Part shown: in pieces, positions 48,368 through 58,074 of the stretch
Position numbering within the stretch: position 1 is the stretch's first letter
Layout of the letters: each line of letters begins with the position of its first letter
Assembly: GCA_001774395.1 (NCBI GenBank)
Contig: MEZX01000002.1
Location: forward strand, 86,984-150,983
Source of the DNA: Candidatus Berkelbacteria bacterium RIFCSPLOWO2_01_FULL_50_28
Lineage (GTDB): Bacteria; Patescibacteria; UBA1384; 2-12-FULL-50-11
Direction of reading: 5' to 3'
Length of the DNA stretch: 64,000 bases
Notes under the pieces: model-generated
Database searches by the model: none
What the model saw: the letters and a program-made list of their open reading frames with translations, nothing else
Told to the model about the DNA's origin: nothing
Program-made: the position numbers and the translations under genes

Positions 48368-50314
48368 ATGTGGCTTATCGCCGTCGTCGTTGTTAACGCC
48401 CTACTTTTCTCGTTCCTTCTCTCGAGGTGGCATAAGGATAGGCTCTATTCTTTGAGCTTTGCGTTCTACTACTTAATGATAGCCTGGCCGTTTTTATCCT
48501 GGGTGACGGCCGCGTTTCTGCCTGTACTTAACACCGCGCTGATCCTGTCGACACTGCTGACAACGGGGCTGCTATTAGGTAGTGTGCTGCTCTCTAGCAG
48601 ACTTAACCTGGGCTCTGCGATGCACGATGTCAGAGTTTGGTTGGGCCAGTCGTTCTCCAGACACAGTCCCTTGTCGGTGGCTCTTTGGTTGGGCTTGCTC
48701 CTAGCACTGCTTGTCCCTGTTATTACTTACCGTTTCATCCCAGGACTAGACACTTACAAGTACCTAAACGTTGTGAACTATATGGTTGACGTCGGTCAGT
48801 ATCCCACGAGTATGGCCGTAGAGTTCAGTAGTGCGAACTGGTCTTATCCGCCGCTGATGCAGTACCTCTCTCACGGGTTGTCTTATCTGGGAGTAGCCCC
48901 GTATGTATTCTTCAAATATTTCGGTGTGCTTATCTTTTCTTTAGCGCTGTTCCCGTTTCTCCAACTGGTTAAGAGGTTTGTTGAAAAAAGGACAGTGGTT
49001 GTCTTGGCGATTATCGCCTTCTTTGCAACGCCGGCGATATTTTCCGAGCTACAAGTTGTTCGGCCGCAACTGGTTATGTTCTTCCTCGCCCCGCTGTCGC
49101 TCGTGCTGATGATCGATTACCTAGAGACTAAGAGCAAAATACCGCTATTTGTCGTGGCGGCCTCAGCGCTAATTGGTACTGTCTACCACACTTTCCTGAC
49201 GGTAGTTCTATTTATTCCGCTTGGTGTTGGGGTACTAGTAAAGAACTACGGCTGGATAAAGAGTAATAAACCCAAGTTCTTGCTGGGCCTAGCCGTTACG
49301 GCGCTGGCTTTAGTCCCGTACTATTTTTTGCTTGACCTGCCAGCGAAGTTCGGTTGGCTATTCAAGATTATCTTTACTCGCTCTGGTGAGCTAACGTTGC
49401 ATAGTCCGTACTCGTTGAAAACCTACCTTGCTACCATCGGCATATTTACCGTCGGGCTCTGTTGGCTCGCTTTGGTTGGCTTGAAGGATAGGGCCCATTT
49501 GAAGAAAGCGATCATCCCAGCCTCCTTCTTCGCTCTCTTCTTTTTTGTGCTTGAGATATGGACGCGGCTTGGCTTCTCATTTCTGCCCGATCGATCGTTC
49601 CCCTTCATTGTCATCGCCCTAATTCCGCTCATTGCGCACGGTGTGGACTTGCTATGGAAAGACCGGCGTATACAGGCTGTGGTAACGGTCGCGTTGCTCC
49701 TGCTACTGGCAAGTACGGCTTACATCGAGTCCCTCGACACTCGACAGTATGTGACGAGTAAAGAGGCTGAAGCGGCTCAGTTTATTAAAGAAAACTTTCC
49801 TCAGAATACGCTCATCGTTACTCAGGGGTCGAACTACCCACTGACTAACTACTTCGCTGCCCGTCGAGGTTCCTTTAAGGTTAGCTTTAGCCCACGGGAT
49901 GTTTTCTATGCCGAGAATTCTGCGTCTGCCTTTAAAGTAATCGAGAGCTACATTGTAAGCACGAAGACATATCGTCAGCAGTTAGTGGAGCGCATCGCTC
50001 CGCATCAAGCGCAGATATTAGAGCTGCTGAAGAGCAAAAGCTTTCGCGATAGCACCGTTTTTTCAAAAATATCAGGTATCAACAATAAAACCGAAAATAT
50101 CTATTTGGCCCTAGCGAAGCGTTCTTTTCGCGAGCCCGAGCCCGAAGAAGTCCTGATTCTTTTTTCTACTGATAAGCTGGCTCGTTCGATCAACACCGAC
50201 AGATACAAGTACAAGAATTTTCATGACGCGGACCTGTCGCTATTCGATGACGCGAGATTTTTCAAGAAGATTTTTGACAACGGTGCGGTGAAGGTCTGGC
50301 GCGTCAAGATCTAA
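48368..50314 (+). CDS. GT-C-like polytopic membrane protein (paralogue of the 46204 product)
   Basis: 648 residues, about 13 membrane helices, with TYRFIPGLDTYKYLNVVNYM after the fifth helix region and the final IFDNGAVKVWRVKI. An 82-base gap upstream contains a -10-like TATGAT (48321-48326), so it may have its own promoter. A central ANWSYPPLMQYLSHGLSYLG segment recalls the acceptor-facing loop of GT-C enzymes. Its end overlaps the convergent methyltransferase gene by 4 bases. Confidence 0.65.
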   Translation: MWLIAVVVVNALLFSFLLSRWHKDRLYSLSFAFYYLMIAWPFLSWVTAAFLPVLNTALILSTLLTTGLLLGSVLLSSRLNLGSAMHDVRVWLGQSFSRHSPLSVALWLGLLLALLVPVITYRFIPGLDTYKYLNVVNYMVDVGQYPTSMAVEFSSANWSYPPLMQYLSHGLSYLGVAPYVFFKYFGVLIFSLALFPFLQLVKRFVEKRTVVVLAIIAFFATPAIFSELQVVRPQLVMFFLAPLSLVLMIDYLETKSKIPLFVVAASALIGTVYHTFLTVVLFIPLGVGVLVKNYGWIKSNKPKFLLGLAVTALALVPYYFLLDLPAKFGWLFKIIFTRSGELTLHSPYSLKTYLATIGIFTVGLCWLALVGLKDRAHLKKAIIPASFFALFFFVLEIWTRLGFSFLPDRSFPFIVIALIPLIAHGVDLLWKDRRIQAVVTVALLLLLASTAYIESLDTRQYVTSKEAEAAQFIKENFPQNTLIVTQGSNYPLTNYFAARRGSFKVSFSPRDVFYAENSASAFKVIESYIVSTKTYRQQLVERIAPHQAQILELLKSKSFRDSTVFSKISGINNKTENIYLALAKRSFREPEPEEVLILFSTDKLARSINTDRYKYKNFHDADLSLFDDARFFKKIFDNGAVKVWRVKI

Positions 50315-51090
50315 CTACTCGCCAAACCTAGATGTTTGGGTTTACGAGCCCGCCCGCCCCGCTCCATGACCAACCGAAAGTGGCTGTGCAAGAAGTAAGA
50401 GGCGACAAAATTGCTACAAAATATCTGTCCGAACTGACGAAGTTGGCTCGGTGGTAACCAAGTAATTGTCGGTTTGCGAAACCCGGCGCCTGACAGCAGC
50501 TTAACCCAAACGTCCGGACTCTGGTGCTTGTGCCACTCGATACTGCGTACAAACGGATTTTTCAGCCCAACAGTTGGGAAAAAGTTGTGGCGCGAAGCAT
50601 CAGTTACCACCAACTTTGACCCAGGTTTAGCAATCTTGGCCAGCTCCTTAAAGATCTCTTTGTACGAGCGTTGGGACTCCCTATTTTCTCGCAAGGTAAT
50701 GCAGGCATCTTCGTCTAGGTGGTTTATAGAGTGGTGAAGCAAAAGGACATCGAACTTCTCCCCTGTTGCTCGGTACTCCTGAAATGTTTTGGCGATCATC
50801 TTAATCTGCGGCAGCTTTAGAACGCCCGCAACCTTGCGGAATTTTTTTATGAACCCGCTCCGCGAGCCAGCCGCCTCTGGCTCCAAACAGACTACCTTGG
50901 ATGCGCCAGCAAGGGCAGCGTGAAAGCCGTATGTGCCTGCTCCTGCCCCGATGTCGATCACGAGCTTATCTTTTAGAACAACGTCGCGAAAGAGACTGCG
51001 AAGATAGTACTCCAAATTATTCGAAGATTTGCACAGCTTCTCTCGTTGACAGACGGACAGAAATTTCTTCATCGGAGACCGCTTGGTCAT
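50311..51090 (-). CDS. SAM-dependent methyltransferase
   Basis: 259 residues. Motif I is DKLVIDIGAGAGTYGFHAAL, then ASKVVCLEPEAAGS (motif II acidic residue) and FDVLLLHHSINHLDEDA. The C-terminal part is basic (ERGGRARKPKHLGL). It probably methylates a sugar of the surface glycan. Last gene of the leftward operon. Confidence 0.8.
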   Translation of the reverse strand: MTKRSPMKKFLSVCQREKLCKSSNNLEYYLRSLFRDVVLKDKLVIDIGAGAGTYGFHAALAGASKVVCLEPEAAGSRSGFIKKFRKVAGVLKLPQIKMIAKTFQEYRATGEKFDVLLLHHSINHLDEDACITLRENRESQRSYKEIFKELAKIAKPGSKLVVTDASRHNFFPTVGLKNPFVRSIEWHKHQSPDVWVKLLSGAGFRKPTITWLPPSQLRQFGQIFCSNFVASYFLHSHFRLVMERGGRARKPKHLGLASS

Positions 51091-51112
51091 TTCTCTTCTT
51101 TTACCCTAAATT

Positions 51113-52237
51113 TCACTCGTTGCGAAGTAGCTCGGCAACGGCCGACTTGTATCGGGCGGTGTTTCTGACGATATCGTGATTTTCCAGAGCATAACGGTAG
51201 CCGTTCTCGGAGAGTGATTTCCAGAGAGCGGGATTGCCCAGTATTTCTGAAAGTTGAGTTGCCATTTTCTTGTAATCACCCCCTGCACAAAACCCACACT
51301 TCTCTTTGTCGAGAAAGTTGTCCGGGTTTACACCAAGCGAAAGAATTGGGGTGGCGCTGGCCGCCGCTTGAACGAAGGTGTTGGGGAACCCCTCGAAGGT
51401 GGAAGTACTCACAAGCACCTTGGCCTGGCCGTAATACTCTGTAATCTGCTCAAATGGTACTTTTCCCAAAAGTGTCAGATTTGAGATGGCTTCTGCCTCT
51501 TCTGTTATCTTCTCGGCGAGAGCCTGGTTATGGGCATGCGGTGGCATAATCATGACAAACTTCTCGCTCGGGAAATCCCGGGCTAGTTGCAGAAACATCT
51601 CCGGTTGCTTTAGCGGCTGAGAGGAGGCCACCCAGAGCACACTCTCGCGTTTTTGGTTGACGTCACGCGCGGGGATGGTTAGGACATTTTTTAAAACAAT
51701 GCTCTCGCGATGGAACTTCTCCTTCAGTATTTGCTGATGTTGACTGTTCTGGGTAAAAATTAGATCGGCGTTTGTTAGGCCAAACTTGAACATTCTCTCT
51801 TCAACGAAGGTTCGGTTGCGCAATCCCCCTTTCAGATCGGCCTCGGAAGCAGTCATATAGATAAACTTTTTGCGGGCTTTTCGGCAGTAAAGGGCAATTA
51901 TCCCAGCTGAAGCGCCGCTAGCACGCTGTTGGTAAACATCGGCCCGGACGGTCTTTAGCAGCCGCCAGAGACGTATGGCGAAAGATATCTGACGCCATAG
52001 CGCCGGACCTTGCTTCGATTCTGCAGCGAGCTTGTAGACGGTAATACCGTTGAACGTTTCAACTGGTGGCTGTCCGTAGTCGCCAACTATAAAACTAACG
52101 ACAAATCCAGGGTCTTTGCTAAGCTCGCTTGAGAGCAGGAACGATTGCAGCTCGGCGCCGCCGAACGCCCCGCTAACGGTCGGGTTGAAAAGTGGGTAGG
52201 CGCCGGGAGAGAAGAAGCAGATTTCAGTCGGTTTCAT
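51113..52237 (-). CDS. Family 4 glycosyltransferase
   Basis: 374 residues. N-terminal ICFFSPGAYPLFNPTVSGAF, middle HRESIVLKNVLTIP, and the C-terminal donor site with LLGKVPFEQITEYYGQAKVL and STSTFEGFPNTFVQAAASAT (E-x7 motif with the second Glu replaced by Ala/Ser, unusual). Retaining NDP-sugar transferase fold. A 4-base overlap with the upstream adenylate-forming gene. Confidence 0.85.
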   Translation of the reverse strand: MKPTEICFFSPGAYPLFNPTVSGAFGGAELQSFLLSSELSKDPGFVVSFIVGDYGQPPVETFNGITVYKLAAESKQGPALWRQISFAIRLWRLLKTVRADVYQQRASGASAGIIALYCRKARKKFIYMTASEADLKGGLRNRTFVEERMFKFGLTNADLIFTQNSQHQQILKEKFHRESIVLKNVLTIPARDVNQKRESVLWVASSQPLKQPEMFLQLARDFPSEKFVMIMPPHAHNQALAEKITEEAEAISNLTLLGKVPFEQITEYYGQAKVLVSTSTFEGFPNTFVQAAASATPILSLGVNPDNFLDKEKCGFCAGGDYKKMATQLSEILGNPALWKSLSENGYRYALENHDIVRNTARYKSAVAELLRNE

Positions 52238-53589
52238 CGCTCCCTCTCTCTGCTAAGCAGGGACTTCACGTAAACATACTTGCCGTTTTTAGTTTTTGGT
52301 ATTGTTTCAACCTGTTTCCAGACTATTCGGCAAGATTCACCCATCACTAAACGGATTTTTGTTTCGATGTCTCGGCGGTTCTGAGCCGGAAGTTCTCCAA
52401 GTGGTACGAAAAGTATCTCAATTTCGTCACGTGTTTTTTGAACCACCTGGAACTGCCTTATCTGGCCTTGGTTCAAGGTGACCCCGACAAAATGGATGAA
52501 GAATTCGGATGGGACGGGGCTACCGTCGATGGCGGCCAAGCAATCTGTCACGCGGCCGGTGAGCTCCTTGAGAGTCGGAGTTGGAATCTTGCAGTCACAA
52601 GTTTGCGGCCCAAGCTCGGCCAGATCACCGATTTCGTAACGAATGAACGGGAACGAATAGTTGTGAAGGTTGGTAACGATTACTCTCCCCTTAGTGGCTG
52701 GCTGACCTCGGTCGTCTAGGATCTCGATAAAGTTATTGAACGGGAGCTGGTGCATCAGCCCATTCTGGCACTCGCCGGCGATATCGCCCACTTCTCTGGT
52801 GCCGTAGAAGTCGTAAACCGGAGCCTGGAACGTCTTGCTGATGGATCTTCGCATATACTCGTATAAGTTCTCCGCGGCGCTAATAACAAGATGAGGAGAG
52901 TGTACTGTGAGACTATTTCTGCTGATGTAATCGGCCAGCTCAAACAGCGCTCCGGAATAGCCGCGGATCACGTACGGTTTGTAGCTGTTAATTTTCTCCA
53001 CGTACGAGCTCATGCTCGCCTCGTCCATCTTGAAGGCGTTAAGGACTACGGTGTTGCGCAAATAACTCATAATCTTTTTCTTGAATCCCGTTTTGGCGCG
53101 CAATAGATCTGCTTCCGAGCCCCAGAGGATGATTTTCTTCACAGCGTCTTCATCCACTCCTAGTACGTTGGAGTAGTAATACTTGTTAGCGGCATTCTTC
53201 CACTTGGTGTATCTATCGTCGTGGATGAATTTAACAGGCTCACCAGTACTGCCACCGGTTCTTTTGTAGTACCAACGTCGAGTGTTCAGGTCGTGCGAAG
53301 TTAGGCTTTCAAAGTTTGAGCGAATGATATCCTTGGTAAGCAGTGGGATTTGGTCAAACTTAGTTAAGTCCACTTGGTCGCGGATAACAACACCAGCCTC
53401 GCGCAGAATCTTTTTGTAGTAAGGCACGTTCTGGTAGGCGTGAACGAGCAGCTCTTTTATCCTTTCCTCTCGCAACTCCTCCAGCTGGTTTTTACCAATC
53501 GCTCGGTTAATCTGCTCATATTCTTTTGAGTAGTCGTGGCGCCCGATTTTTAGGACCAATTTCCAGAGTAGTTGTTTCATTCTATGCAA
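52234..53589 (-). CDS. PaaK/CapK-like adenylate-forming enzyme
   Basis: 451 residues. The phosphate loop YYKRTGGSTGEPVKF, the VYDFYGTREVGDIAGECQNG segment and the C-terminal GRVTDCLAAIDGSPV place it in the phenylacetate-CoA ligase/CapK branch, where capsule-locus members have unknown acyl substrates. It may activate an acid that decorates the glycan. ATG 53580 (MKQLL) is an alternative start that avoids an 8-base overlap with the flippase gene. Confidence 0.85.
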   Translation of the reverse strand: MHRMKQLLWKLVLKIGRHDYSKEYEQINRAIGKNQLEELREERIKELLVHAYQNVPYYKKILREAGVVIRDQVDLTKFDQIPLLTKDIIRSNFESLTSHDLNTRRWYYKRTGGSTGEPVKFIHDDRYTKWKNAANKYYYSNVLGVDEDAVKKIILWGSEADLLRAKTGFKKKIMSYLRNTVVLNAFKMDEASMSSYVEKINSYKPYVIRGYSGALFELADYISRNSLTVHSPHLVISAAENLYEYMRRSISKTFQAPVYDFYGTREVGDIAGECQNGLMHQLPFNNFIEILDDRGQPATKGRVIVTNLHNYSFPFIRYEIGDLAELGPQTCDCKIPTPTLKELTGRVTDCLAAIDGSPVPSEFFIHFVGVTLNQGQIRQFQVVQKTRDEIEILFVPLGELPAQNRRDIETKIRLVMGESCRIVWKQVETIPKTKNGKYVYVKSLLSRERER

Positions 53590-54868
53590 AGCGGTTTTTC
53601 ATAATAGTCGATATCATCACACCAACAGCGTAGGCCAGAATGAAGGCAAGCACCGCTCCCATGATATGGAGGCGCGGGATTAGCAGGAAGCCAAATAGCA
53701 GATTTATCCCGGCGATAAAAACGGTAATGAGGTTTGAAGTACGAATTCCGCGGAGTCCTTCTGAGGCAAACGTCCAAATATAGAGCGTGTAATGAATGAT
53801 CAAGGCACCGGCAACGGAGAACGCCAAGATTAGCGGTAGCTCGATCGGGTATGAGGCACCGTAAATTTTTAGAATTATCAGCTGGACTATGAAAAGACCC
53901 GGGATGACCGTGCCGTACAAAAACGGCGAGAGCCGTTTGATCTTGCTAAATATCGGCTGACGGGTAGAAAACTTGGCGGCCGTCGGGAAGAAAACCGATA
54001 TGAAAACGGCGTTTAGAATGAAGGCGATATTTATGGATGAGGCGTAGTAGGCGCTATAAATCCCCACTTCTCCGACAGTTAGGTAGCCATTTATCAGCAG
54101 TTTCCCGGTCTGCACCAAGAAAGTCGAGGCAATTCCACCTAAGATTCCAGCGGCACCGTACATTAGGAGGTTTTTAGCAAAGGGAGGGCTGAAGCTGGTT
54201 GGCGAGAAGTAGCGTCGCAGATTTATGAAGCTACCAATAATTACAATACCGAAAGCGGCAAACACGGTGTAAATGGCACTGGTGAAAGATATTAGGTTGA
54301 ACTGAATTAGTATGAGCAGGCCGACCAAACCGGCGATGCCGTAGAGCGCGTAAAGGTAGGACAGCTGCTTGAACATATTCAGGCTTCGCAGGCCACCTTT
54401 CGTTAACGAATCGAGCGTGTACAGAAATGCGTAGGCAATTGCCAGGTAGAATACTAGGCTTGGCACGTTGAAGATCCTTAGGAATCCTTCCCGAAAGGCG
54501 ATGTAGAGCAGTATTGATACGAGACTTGCTGCAAAGAATATCAGAATGGCTGAGGAGATGTATTTTTTCCGCTCCCCATCGCTTGTCTGCTCAGCATTAT
54601 ATTTAGTAAGCGCGGTTGATAAACCAAGCGACATCGGTATGTAAAGAAACAGCGCTACCGAATTGACCAGGGAGAACCTACCGTATTGGTCTGGCCCAAG
54701 AACCCGCCCGAGCAGTACCTGAAACACAAAGCCTAGTACGAGTGATACGCCATAACCAATAGAAACAATCCCCAGGTTTTTCGTGAAGTCCTTAGCCTCG
54801 CCAGACATTTTTTCGCCAAAAACCAGCGCGTAGATCCTGCCTACCAAACGGGCGGCTACTCCCTTCAT
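53582..54868 (-). CDS. Polysaccharide flippase (Wzx/MATE-like)
   Basis: 428 residues, about 12 membrane helices. The start (SIGYGVSLVLGFVFQVLLGR, VLGPDQYGRFSLVNSVALFL) and PMSLGLSTALTKYNAEQTSD match Wzx-type flippases. It is the second flippase in the window, so the two converging operons likely export two different lipid-linked glycans. Confidence 0.88.
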   Translation of the reverse strand: MKGVAARLVGRIYALVFGEKMSGEAKDFTKNLGIVSIGYGVSLVLGFVFQVLLGRVLGPDQYGRFSLVNSVALFLYIPMSLGLSTALTKYNAEQTSDGERKKYISSAILIFFAASLVSILLYIAFREGFLRIFNVPSLVFYLAIAYAFLYTLDSLTKGGLRSLNMFKQLSYLYALYGIAGLVGLLILIQFNLISFTSAIYTVFAAFGIVIIGSFINLRRYFSPTSFSPPFAKNLLMYGAAGILGGIASTFLVQTGKLLINGYLTVGEVGIYSAYYASSINIAFILNAVFISVFFPTAAKFSTRQPIFSKIKRLSPFLYGTVIPGLFIVQLIILKIYGASYPIELPLILAFSVAGALIIHYTLYIWTFASEGLRGIRTSNLITVFIAGINLLFGFLLIPRLHIMGAVLAFILAYAVGVMISTIMKNRFA

Positions 54869-55635
54869 GCCTTGCCTGATCCGACCGTCTTCCTCGCGAT
54901 CAGGTAGATTTTGGGAGAGAGCTGGCTACCCTCTTTTGTTACGGGGAAAACGAATAATAGCTTATCAAGTAGGTAAAAAATTGGGCCAACAAGGCGTCTT
55001 AGGACGGAGTTTTCAAACAACAGTCGTTTCATAAGTCCCAGTCCCACCACTCCCAGGTAATCGCAGTATAAAATTTTAAGATGGTGATTATTCGCTGCCT
55101 CGGCGAGCTCCTCTTTGGAAACTCTTCGGTGAATCGATTCCTTGCCCGACGCTTTCATTACGCGATTGTAGTACTTGGAGTCGAAGCCGTTTGGGACACC
55201 GATCACGAGTAACCCGCCGTCCTTTAGAAGCTCTAGGTGCTTACTAAAAATTGGCTCGAGCTCGGTGAAATGCTCAACAAGTCCAGCCGACATCACCAAA
55301 TCGTAGTTGTTGTGAGGTAAGGTGTGCTGGAAGATGTCCTGACAGTAAACATCACCCTTAATTTTTAGTAGGCGATAGTTTTCTTCTGTTGTCTTGCAGC
55401 CGTTCTCCTCGTAGTCAACGATATCGCACTGACAGCCAAAGCGTGAGAAAAAGAAATCAGACCAACGTCCCGGACAGCCACCGATCTCGATGATTTTTTT
55501 TGGCGGCTTACCCACCAGGTACTGGGCAATACGATCGCTTATTACTCGATTAGAGTAGTCGGTGTTGAACCGAGCTGGCAGCGGCATGTGGCGCCAGTTA
55601 TTTTCCCAGTGCTCTTTTTTGGTTAGTTTTTCCAT
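54865..55635 (-). CDS. SAM-dependent methyltransferase
   Basis: 256 residues. Motif I KKIIEIGGCPGRWSDFFFSR has Cys-Pro in place of the usual Gly run, followed by CDIVDYEENG (acidic motif II), YDLVMSAGLVEHFTELEPIF and LKDGGLLVIGVPNGF. Overlaps the flippase gene by 4 bases. Glycan or glycolipid methylation is inferred from context. Confidence 0.8.
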   Translation of the reverse strand: MEKLTKKEHWENNWRHMPLPARFNTDYSNRVISDRIAQYLVGKPPKKIIEIGGCPGRWSDFFFSRFGCQCDIVDYEENGCKTTEENYRLLKIKGDVYCQDIFQHTLPHNNYDLVMSAGLVEHFTELEPIFSKHLELLKDGGLLVIGVPNGFDSKYYNRVMKASGKESIHRRVSKEELAEAANNHHLKILYCDYLGVVGLGLMKRLLFENSVLRRLVGPIFYLLDKLLFVFPVTKEGSQLSPKIYLIARKTVGSGKA

Positions 55636-55650
55636 TCTTCTCCTAGGTAA

Positions 55651-56769
55651 TTAACGGGTGGCCGACGTGCTCTTAAGGGCTTCGGCTAATTTTTCAACGT
55701 TGACGCTAAGGTCAAACTCTTCTGCTATTTTAGCACGCGCCAGGCGTCCTAGCTCTTTGATTTTTACCGGATCGTTAATTAAGCCGAGAAGCTTAGTCTC
55801 TAGATCACCAAGATTTCCTGGCTCAAAGAACAGCCCTTCGTTCTTGTCGAGTAGAATTTTGTTGCCACCAACGTTACTGACCAAGCAAGCGCAACCGGCG
55901 GCCATGGCTTCCATGATGGCGTTGGAGAGACCTTCGGAGAGCGACGGCATCACGAAAATATCAAACATCTTGTCTAGGCCGGCAACGTCTTTGCGTGAGC
56001 CTAAGAAGTGGATCTGCGGGTGCTGAAAAGCTTTAAGCGCCTCTTCGGCTTTCTCCTTCGGACCGGCAAAAAAGAAATGCAGATTCGGTCGTTTGCCAAC
56101 CATCTTCATCGCCACGGTGGCCAAATCGTACCAGCCCTTCACCGATTCCAGTCGGCCAACGTAGCCGACCCAAATATCGCCCGGTTTTTTCTTCAGGTCG
56201 CTTGGCGCCGCGACAGCGTCGAACTTATCGAGCTCTAGGCCGTTGTGAATGACAGTGTAATTGAGGCCGAGACGTTTGGCGTCTTCCACCAGCCCTTCAT
56301 GTAATAGCACGACCTTATCGGCTGCTTTCATAATTCGGTTACCTACCAGCCGTGCATAGATAATCATCACCAAGCCAACCAGCTTGCTTCTAGGAAACCA
56401 ATTCACACCTGGGAAGGTATCGGTTTGCACAACCACTTTCTTGCCCATACGCTTCAAGGGCCAGATCGAGAGCGACGACCAGAACATATGTTTATTAATC
56501 AAAAAGGCGTCTGGTGACTCGGTGCGCACTAAACGTCGTACCGCTCCGTAAAGTCCGGGAATGATACTGAAGTTAACAGGGTCGGGTATAAACCAGTCCT
56601 TGATACGATGGATAGTCAAATTTGGTACCGGTCGCTCAACCGCGGCTTTTACTCCAGTAGTTAGTACAACCACCTGATGATGCCGAGCCAACTCGAAGGC
56701 AGTCTTCTGACCAGAGATCATCCAACGATGCGGTTCGTCAAAATAAGGCACCACAACGAGGATTTTCAT
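55651..56769 (-). CDS. Family 4 glycosyltransferase
   Basis: 372 residues: MKILVVVPYFDEPHRWMISG at the start, WVGYVGRLESVKGWYDLATV linker strand, and the donor site FVMPSLSEGLSNAIMEAMAA with an intact E-x7-E motif. Retaining NDP-sugar glycosyltransferase acting at the cytosolic membrane face. It lies 4 bases downstream of the dehydrogenase gene. Confidence 0.92.
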   Translation of the reverse strand: MKILVVVPYFDEPHRWMISGQKTAFELARHHQVVVLTTGVKAAVERPVPNLTIHRIKDWFIPDPVNFSIIPGLYGAVRRLVRTESPDAFLINKHMFWSSLSIWPLKRMGKKVVVQTDTFPGVNWFPRSKLVGLVMIIYARLVGNRIMKAADKVVLLHEGLVEDAKRLGLNYTVIHNGLELDKFDAVAAPSDLKKKPGDIWVGYVGRLESVKGWYDLATVAMKMVGKRPNLHFFFAGPKEKAEEALKAFQHPQIHFLGSRKDVAGLDKMFDIFVMPSLSEGLSNAIMEAMAAGCACLVSNVGGNKILLDKNEGLFFEPGNLGDLETKLLGLINDPVKIKELGRLARAKIAEEFDLSVNVEKLAEALKSTSATR

Positions 56770-56773
56770 CTAC

Positions 56774-58069
56774 CTACAGCGACCAGTAGACGCCGTTTTT
56801 GCCAACAATGTCGGCCGGAAAGAAGCTTTTCACGTCGATAACAACTGGCTTATCGTCGCCGAAGAGTTTTTTCATCTCGGTTTGGTCGAACTTCTTGAAC
56901 TCATCGTGACCGACGGAAAGGATCACAGCGTCAAACTTCGCCCCTTCCGGCAGCTCGGCGTAGAACGGAAATTCGGAGTAGTCGTGCAGATCGTCTTTAT
57001 TAACCACGGGGTCGTAACCGTAGATTTTAACCTTCAGGCGTTGCAGCTCGCGGATGGTGTCAGCGATCTTGGAATTGCGGGCATCGGTGCAGTTTTCTTT
57101 GAAGGTGAGCCCCATTACTAAGACTTTCGCGCCCTTAATTTGTTTTTCGGCGTCAATCAAGCTTTCAACTGTCGCTTGGGCAACGTGCGCCGCCATCGAG
57201 TCGTTAATACGTCGTCCAGCCGTAAGCACTTGAGTGTGAATACCCAACTGCGCCGCTTTATGGACCAGGTAATACGGGTCAACGCCGATGCAATGGCCGC
57301 CGACTAGGCCCGGGGTGTAGCGGACAATATTCCACTTGGTGGTGGCAGCGTCGATCACGTCGAGCGTCTTGATGCCCATTTTCTCGCAGATCAAAGACAG
57401 CTCGTTCATCAGGGCGATATTAATGTCGCGCTGGCAGTTCTCGATAACTTTGGAAGTTTCGGCGGTTTTGATATTCGGCGCTCTGTGAATTCCGGCGGTA
57501 ACGATTGAGCCGTAGAGCTCGCTTAAGGTGTCCAGTGTCTCAGGCGTGGAGCCGGACACAACCTTGACGATTTTTGGAATGGTGTGCTCTTTGTCACCCG
57601 GGTTAACGCGCTCTGGCGAGTAGCCAACCGTAAAATCGCGGTTGTATTTCAGACCGGATTCCTTTTCCAGAATCGGCACGCACTCATCTTCGGTCGCGCC
57701 GGGGTAGACGGTCGATTCGAAAGTAACGATGGCGCCTTTTTTCATATTCTTTCCTACATCGGCACTGGCAAAGTGCAGAATTGATAGATCTGGGATGTTG
57801 GCCGAATCAACTGGTGTGGGGACGGCAACGATTACAATATCCGCTTCGTTGATGCGCTTGGCGTTGCTCGTCAAGTCAAGCTTGGCCGCTTCAACCTCCT
57901 CGATATCAACCTCGCCCATGCTCTCGATTCCCTTGCCGAGCTCCGCAATTTTGCGCTCGCTCTTGTCGTAACCAATCACGTGGTAACCAACTTTGCCAAA
58001 CTCAACGGCTAGCGGCAAGCCGACGTAACCAAGACCTACAACTGCCAGGACGGGTTTTGTTTGTGACAT
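56774..58069 (-). CDS. UDP-glucose/GDP-mannose-type nucleotide-sugar dehydrogenase
   Basis: 431 residues. NAD-binding AVVGLGYVGLPLAVEFGKVG, the middle domain with ETSKVIENCQRDINIALMNE, catalytic Cys in VGGHCIGVDPYYLV, and VLVMGLTFKENCTDARNS. The pattern is closest to the WbpA/TviB/WecC branch, which oxidises UDP-N-acetylhexosamines to uronic acids. Paired with the epimerase next to it, it should supply an acidic sugar for the glycan. Exact substrate not determinable. Confidence 0.93.
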   Translation of the reverse strand: MSQTKPVLAVVGLGYVGLPLAVEFGKVGYHVIGYDKSERKIAELGKGIESMGEVDIEEVEAAKLDLTSNAKRINEADIVIVAVPTPVDSANIPDLSILHFASADVGKNMKKGAIVTFESTVYPGATEDECVPILEKESGLKYNRDFTVGYSPERVNPGDKEHTIPKIVKVVSGSTPETLDTLSELYGSIVTAGIHRAPNIKTAETSKVIENCQRDINIALMNELSLICEKMGIKTLDVIDAATTKWNIVRYTPGLVGGHCIGVDPYYLVHKAAQLGIHTQVLTAGRRINDSMAAHVAQATVESLIDAEKQIKGAKVLVMGLTFKENCTDARNSKIADTIRELQRLKVKIYGYDPVVNKDDLHDYSEFPFYAELPEGAKFDAVILSVGHDEFKKFDQTEMKKLFGDDKPVVIDVKSFFPADIVGKNGVYWSL

Positions 58070-58074
58070 CTTAT

